Below are positions 41,299-44,942 of a stretch of 44,942 bases of DNA, piece by piece. Location of the stretch: the NCBI GenBank assembly GCA_025370845.1, contig JAMXFF010000001.1:231120-276061 (forward strand), read 5' to 3'. Within the stretch, counting starts at the first letter, position 1; each line of letters opens with the position of its first letter. Source of the DNA: Laspinema palackyanum D2a. GTDB lineage: Bacteria > Cyanobacteriota > Cyanobacteriia > Cyanobacteriales > Laspinemataceae. The notes below the pieces were generated by a model that saw nothing but the letters and a program-made list of their open reading frames with translations, made no database searches and was not told the DNA's origin. A program made the translations under genes and the position numbers.

Positions 41299-43193
41299 AT
41301 TACGCTCTAGGCGAATTAAATAAGCCCCGGGAATCCCAAAACAATCGCCCGAATATTTTGGTAGTGGACGATACTCCAGATAACGTGCGCCTATTGTCCT
41401 CTGTATTGACTGATAATGGCTACCGGGTTTGTAAAGCCTTGAAGGGAGACATGGCTTTAACCGTCTGTAAAAATGCCTTGCCCGATTTAATCCTGCTGGA
41501 TGTGATGATGCCGGGGATGGATGGTTATGAAGTTTGCAAATGCTTGAAGCAGCAGGAAAGCACTCGCCACATTCCCGTGATTTTTTTAAGTGCCTTGAAT
41601 GAGGTGGAGGATAAAGTCAAAGCCTTTGAAGCCGGAGGGGTTGATTATATTTCTAAACCCTTCCAAGAAGCCGAGGTTTTATCCCGAGTTCAAACTCATC
41701 TAAAGTTACGGCAACTCCAGATTAATCTTGAAGAAAAAAATCTTTGTCTACAACAGGAAATTACTGAGCGCCAACAGGCTCAACGCTCTTTGGAGGTCAG
41801 TGAAGCAAAAAATCTGGCATTGGTCAATGCGATTCCCGATGTGATGTTTCGCATTGGCGAGGATGGATTTTTCTTAGATTATCGGAGCCCCTCTTTAAGA
41901 GAGCCTGATGATCGCGAAGAGAGTTCAGGGAATCCCACCAATTATTCCCTCCAGAAGAGTCAGGATTTGACGCCCCATGTTTTTCCGATTTGCGAATCAT
42001 TAGCTGCTGATTCGAGTTTCGTAGGAAAGCATATTAATCAGGTTTTATCCGATGATTTAGCTATTTGGATTATGCATTATGTCCAGCAAACCCTCCTGAC
42101 TTCAGAAGTCCAGCTTGCGGAGTATATTCAACGGGATAAAAATCAAGATCGGTGGGTGTCTTATGAAGTTCGCTATGTCAAAAGTGGCCCATCCGAGGTG
42201 CTGGCGATCGCCCGGGATATTTCCTCCCGCAAACAGGCTGATGCCGCCAAACTCCAGGCAGAAGCCATCATGCGCCATCAAAAGCAAAAAATCCAACAAG
42301 CCTTAACGGATCTGCAAGAGGCTCAAGTCAAATTGGTTCAAAATGAAAAAATGGTCGGCTTGGGTCAATTAGTCGCCGGAATTGCCCATGAAATCAATAA
42401 TCCGGTTAATTTTATCTATGGAAATATCTCTCATGTTCAGAGTGCCATTTCTAATTTAGTCAATCTTCTGGAAATTTATCAACAAGAACACCCTCCCAAT
42501 GAGAAGGTGTGCAAAGTAATGGAAGAGTTGGATTTTGATTTTTTAACGGACGATTTAAGAAAAATGATGACTTCAATTGCCGCTGGAGCAGAACGGATTA
42601 ATCAAATTGTTTTGTCCTTGCGGAAGTTTTCTCTCATGGATGAAGCCGGAGTTAAAAAAGTTGATATTCATGAAAATTTAGAAACGACTCTGGTTTTATT
42701 GAAGCACCGATTTAAAATAGCTGATGAACAAGAGATTGAATTGATTAAAGAGTATGGAGAAATCCCGCCCATTCTCTGTTATCCAGGCGAACTGAACCAA
42801 GTGTTTTTTAATCTCTTAAATAATGCGATCGATGTTTTAAGCGATATTTTACCCGATCGCCTCAAATCTCAGAAAGCCAATCCCAACGCCCCTGATTTCG
42901 TGCCTTCGATTCGGATTTCTACGGCGTTAACCGATCGCCAAACCCTGTTGATTCGGATTAAAGATAATGGTCCCGGAATCAGCGAATCTGGGCGATCGCG
43001 CTTATTTGACCCCTTCTTTACCACCAAACCCGTTGGCAAAGGCAGAGGATTGGGACTCTCGATTAGTTACCAGATCATCGTCCAAAAACATGGAGGACAA
43101 CTCTCCTGCAATTCCACCCCAGATCAAGGCGCAGAGTTCGTGATCGAACTTCCCCTGGTGCAATCCACCACAGACCCCGGGGGAGTTCCCTAA
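41295..43193 (+). CDS. REC-PAS histidine kinase, coupled to the upstream hybrid kinase
   Basis: 632 residues. Receiver at about 18-135 (Asp69 in LILLDVMMPG, Lys in YISKPF), coiled coil, PAS (about 165-310), coiled coil, then the histidine motif GIAHEINNPVNFIYG (His365) and ATPase (FFNLLNNAIDVL, DNGPGI, GLGLSISYQI). The motif HEINNP is of the NtrB-like group. The ATG at 41295 lies inside the preceding gene's end (ATGA) with a very strong AGGAGGAGG site (41285-41293), so translation is coupled. The likely role is to take phosphate from the upstream kinase through its receiver and then control its own kinase domain. No output domain is present. Confidence 0.94.
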   Translation: MNYALGELNKPRESQNNRPNILVVDDTPDNVRLLSSVLTDNGYRVCKALKGDMALTVCKNALPDLILLDVMMPGMDGYEVCKCLKQQESTRHIPVIFLSALNEVEDKVKAFEAGGVDYISKPFQEAEVLSRVQTHLKLRQLQINLEEKNLCLQQEITERQQAQRSLEVSEAKNLALVNAIPDVMFRIGEDGFFLDYRSPSLREPDDREESSGNPTNYSLQKSQDLTPHVFPICESLAADSSFVGKHINQVLSDDLAIWIMHYVQQTLLTSEVQLAEYIQRDKNQDRWVSYEVRYVKSGPSEVLAIARDISSRKQADAAKLQAEAIMRHQKQKIQQALTDLQEAQVKLVQNEKMVGLGQLVAGIAHEINNPVNFIYGNISHVQSAISNLVNLLEIYQQEHPPNEKVCKVMEELDFDFLTDDLRKMMTSIAAGAERINQIVLSLRKFSLMDEAGVKKVDIHENLETTLVLLKHRFKIADEQEIELIKEYGEIPPILCYPGELNQVFFNLLNNAIDVLSDILPDRLKSQKANPNAPDFVPSIRISTALTDRQTLLIRIKDNGPGISESGRSRLFDPFFTTKPVGKGRGLGLSISYQIIVQKHGGQLSCNSTPDQGAEFVIELPLVQSTTDPGGVP

Positions 43194-43879
43194 CCGGCGA
43201 TCGCTCACCCACTCAACCTTCGCTCCGTCGCCGAATCGAAGAGACCTCTTCCCAAACCCCTGCGAAGACCCCACGCCAAGAGCACAGGGAGGTATCAGGA
43301 ATCAATATTCGGATACTCCCTGAAGGGGAACTTTTTACCGGAGACCCTTTCAGATACTCCATCCCCCTAAGGGTTAGGGCCTTCTTCCCGGGGGTCCATC
43401 GATACCCTAGAGGAGAATCTCTAATCCGACGGGGAGCAATTTAAAGTCAGGAATTTTTAATTTTTGAGTCAAAAAATCGTTTTAACCGTCATGATCCCCC
43501 TCGAATTCAGCCAATTCTAGCCTTTAGGCCCTCCAGAGACCACTCCATTGTCACAGGGGTCAAATGACTCGCATCACATCATCTGGATCGGGTTTAATTC
43601 ATAATAGAAGCATTTAGGGAAACCTCAAAACAATAGGTGGACTGGGTGTCCTCCTAAACCGAATGGAACCCAGCCATTTCAATCTCGAAATCCGCCTTGG
43701 CAATGAGTGGGTTTCACCCCTGATGTTCCCCAGGCGGGATGTCGCTCCAACCTCCAAGCCCAATCCAGAGGGAAAGGCGATACACCCCCAATTCTGGGGG
43801 GGTCCGATCTTAAAAGCCCTCTGAGTGGTCAAGAGCCCTGCCCCAACTTTAAGACTTAGTTTGATTGAGAAGACGGAAG
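43194..43879. other. Gap upstream of the HD-domain gene
   Basis: About 690 bases. No convincing gene, hairpin or repeat was recognised on either strand. An in-frame TTG at 43865 precedes the HD gene but the ATG at 43880 is preferred. Confidence 0.4.
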
Positions 43880-44734
43880 ATGTTTAATTCAACAGCACTA
43901 CTCATTGAAGCTTTCGTGGAACGCCTGCAAGAAGGCTACCATCGGACCTACGGAGGATATAAACCGGATTACGCAGAAATCCTGGCTTGGGCCGGTGGTA
44001 TGGCATTAGAAAATATTGCCAACAGTGATGCCCTCTATCACAACGTAGAACATACCATTTTGGTCACATTAGTCGGGCAAGAAATCCTGCGCGGTAAACA
44101 TATTCGAGAAGGCGGCGTATCCTGCGAAGATTGGCTGCATTTCATTATTTCCTTGTTGTGTCATGATATTGGCTATGTCAAGGGAGTCTGTCGCCAAGAT
44201 GAAGATAGCAAACGACTCTATGCCACCGGCAGAGATGGTTTGAAAGTACCCATTCCCTTTGGCTCGACCGATGCCAGTTTAACCCCCTATCATGTCGATC
44301 GCGGCAAACTTTTCATCTCCGAACGTTTCGGAGGCCACCGCCTCATTGATGCAGAAATCATTAAACGTAATATCGAACTCACGCGCTTTCCCGTTCCGGT
44401 AGATGAAGATCATAAAGATACTTTTAATTATGCTGGAATGGTTAGAGCGGCAGATTTGATTGGTCAATTAAGTGATCCCCGCTACTTGCAAAAAATTGCG
44501 GCCTTATTTTATGAATTTGATGAAACCGGAGCCAACAAAAAACTCAACTACCGCCATCCCGGAGACCTTCGACGGAACTATCCCAAATTCTACTGGCATG
44601 GCGTTTTTCCCTTTATTACCCAGGCTCTGGCTTACCTAAATTTGACCCAACAAGGTAAACAAATTGTGGCTAACCTCTATGCCAATGTCTTCAAAATAGA
44701 ACATGAAGACCAGCAGCTTTCTGAGGTGGCCTAA
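43880..44734 (+). CDS. HD-domain metalloprotein, Npun_R2479-like
   Basis: 284 residues from ATG 43880. The HD fold is shown by YHNVEHTILVT (first His ligands) and LLCHDIGYVKG (His-Asp pair), followed by HVDRGKLFISERF and later AADLIGQLSDPRYL. This fits cyanobacterial HD proteins of the Npun_R2479 type, which may act as metal-dependent phosphodiesterases or phosphohydrolases; the substrate is not known and cyclic nucleotide cleavage is only inferred. No membrane or sensor domain. It is a single gene; palindrome repeats of the GTAGTAAC family follow in its 3' region. Confidence 0.88.
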   Translation: MFNSTALLIEAFVERLQEGYHRTYGGYKPDYAEILAWAGGMALENIANSDALYHNVEHTILVTLVGQEILRGKHIREGGVSCEDWLHFIISLLCHDIGYVKGVCRQDEDSKRLYATGRDGLKVPIPFGSTDASLTPYHVDRGKLFISERFGGHRLIDAEIIKRNIELTRFPVPVDEDHKDTFNYAGMVRAADLIGQLSDPRYLQKIAALFYEFDETGANKKLNYRHPGDLRRNYPKFYWHGVFPFITQALAYLNLTQQGKQIVANLYANVFKIEHEDQQLSEVA

Positions 44735-44830
44735 ACCTACCCTGACCACCTCCCATCCAACCTCATCCCAAATCATCCTTCAACAGGGGAAGGACAAACA
44801 ATAAAAGGGAAATTGCTAATGCTCAACCGG

Positions 44831-44942
44831 ACGACTTCAGTCGTTCTATTTCTTAGTTCGTAGTAACGACTTCAGTCGTTCTATTTCTTAGTTCGTAGTA
44901 ACGACTTCAGTCGTTCTATTTCTTAGTTCGTAGTAACGACTT
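44831..44942 (+). repeat. Palindrome array, plus sense, cut by the window end
   Basis: A partial unit from 44831, then full 35-base units at 44856-44890 and 44891-44925 and the start of another at 44926. Each contains GTAGTAACGACTTCAGTCG and a spacer reading TTCTATTTCTTA, identical between units but unlike the spacer in the 21.2 kb array. It follows the HD gene by 97 bases. Confidence 0.88.

Overview
The window looks like a chromosomal segment of a filamentous cyanobacterium, probably Oscillatoriales-like. The clues are the frequent HIP1 octamer GCGATCGC, the families present (EGY-like site-2 protease, Npun_R2479-type HD protein, GAF/PAS/CBS multisensor kinases, several conserved proteins of cyanobacterial type) and many short palindromic repeats between genes. 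The genus is an inference. I see no tRNA, rRNA, CRISPR array, complete prophage or complete insertion sequence.

Layout. 0.1-7.2 kb: trmFO, an EGY-like membrane protease, a divergently overlapping metallo-beta-lactamase-fold gene, a mosaic repeat cluster, two conserved small proteins, and an adenylate-forming enzyme with degraded catalytic motifs. 7.2-12.5 kb: pyruvate kinase, purT, a second mosaic repeat cluster, and a secreted Pro/Gln repeat protein. 12.6-19.6 kb: an ABC exporter and small partner gene, a REC-histidine kinase, a PAS-PAS-GAF HisKA_2 kinase, and an alpha/beta hydrolase with a clear terminator. 19.7-28.7 kb: a GH57-like protein, prolyl oligopeptidase (with palindrome arrays between these two), a REC-GAF-PAS-PAS kinase, an RlmL-type rRNA methyltransferase and a cyclophilin. 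28.8-34.1 kb: an HTH protein, a TenA-family protein, an ABC-F ATPase, and a chimeric protein that joins a tyrosine-recombinase core-binding domain through a membrane segment to a lambda-R-like (GH104) muramidase domain. 34.7-44.9 kb: a TPR lipid-free secreted protein, a small membrane protein, a 1579-residue CBS-PAS-GAF hybrid kinase overlapping by ATGA with a REC-PAS-kinase, an HD phosphohydrolase-like protein, and another palindrome array running off the end.

Most genes are single transcription units of housekeeping or signalling type. The one firm operon is the 36.6-43.2 kb pair of kinases, probably a phosphorelay. Five histidine kinases lie in 30 kb, none with a DNA-binding output domain beside it.

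The two strongest leads are the recombinase-domain/muramidase fusion at 33.1-34.1 kb, and an orientation rule for the short palindrome family: all four clusters in the window lie just 3' of a stop codon, with the same flank-defined sense relative to the upstream gene, and one of them supplies that gene's stop codon.
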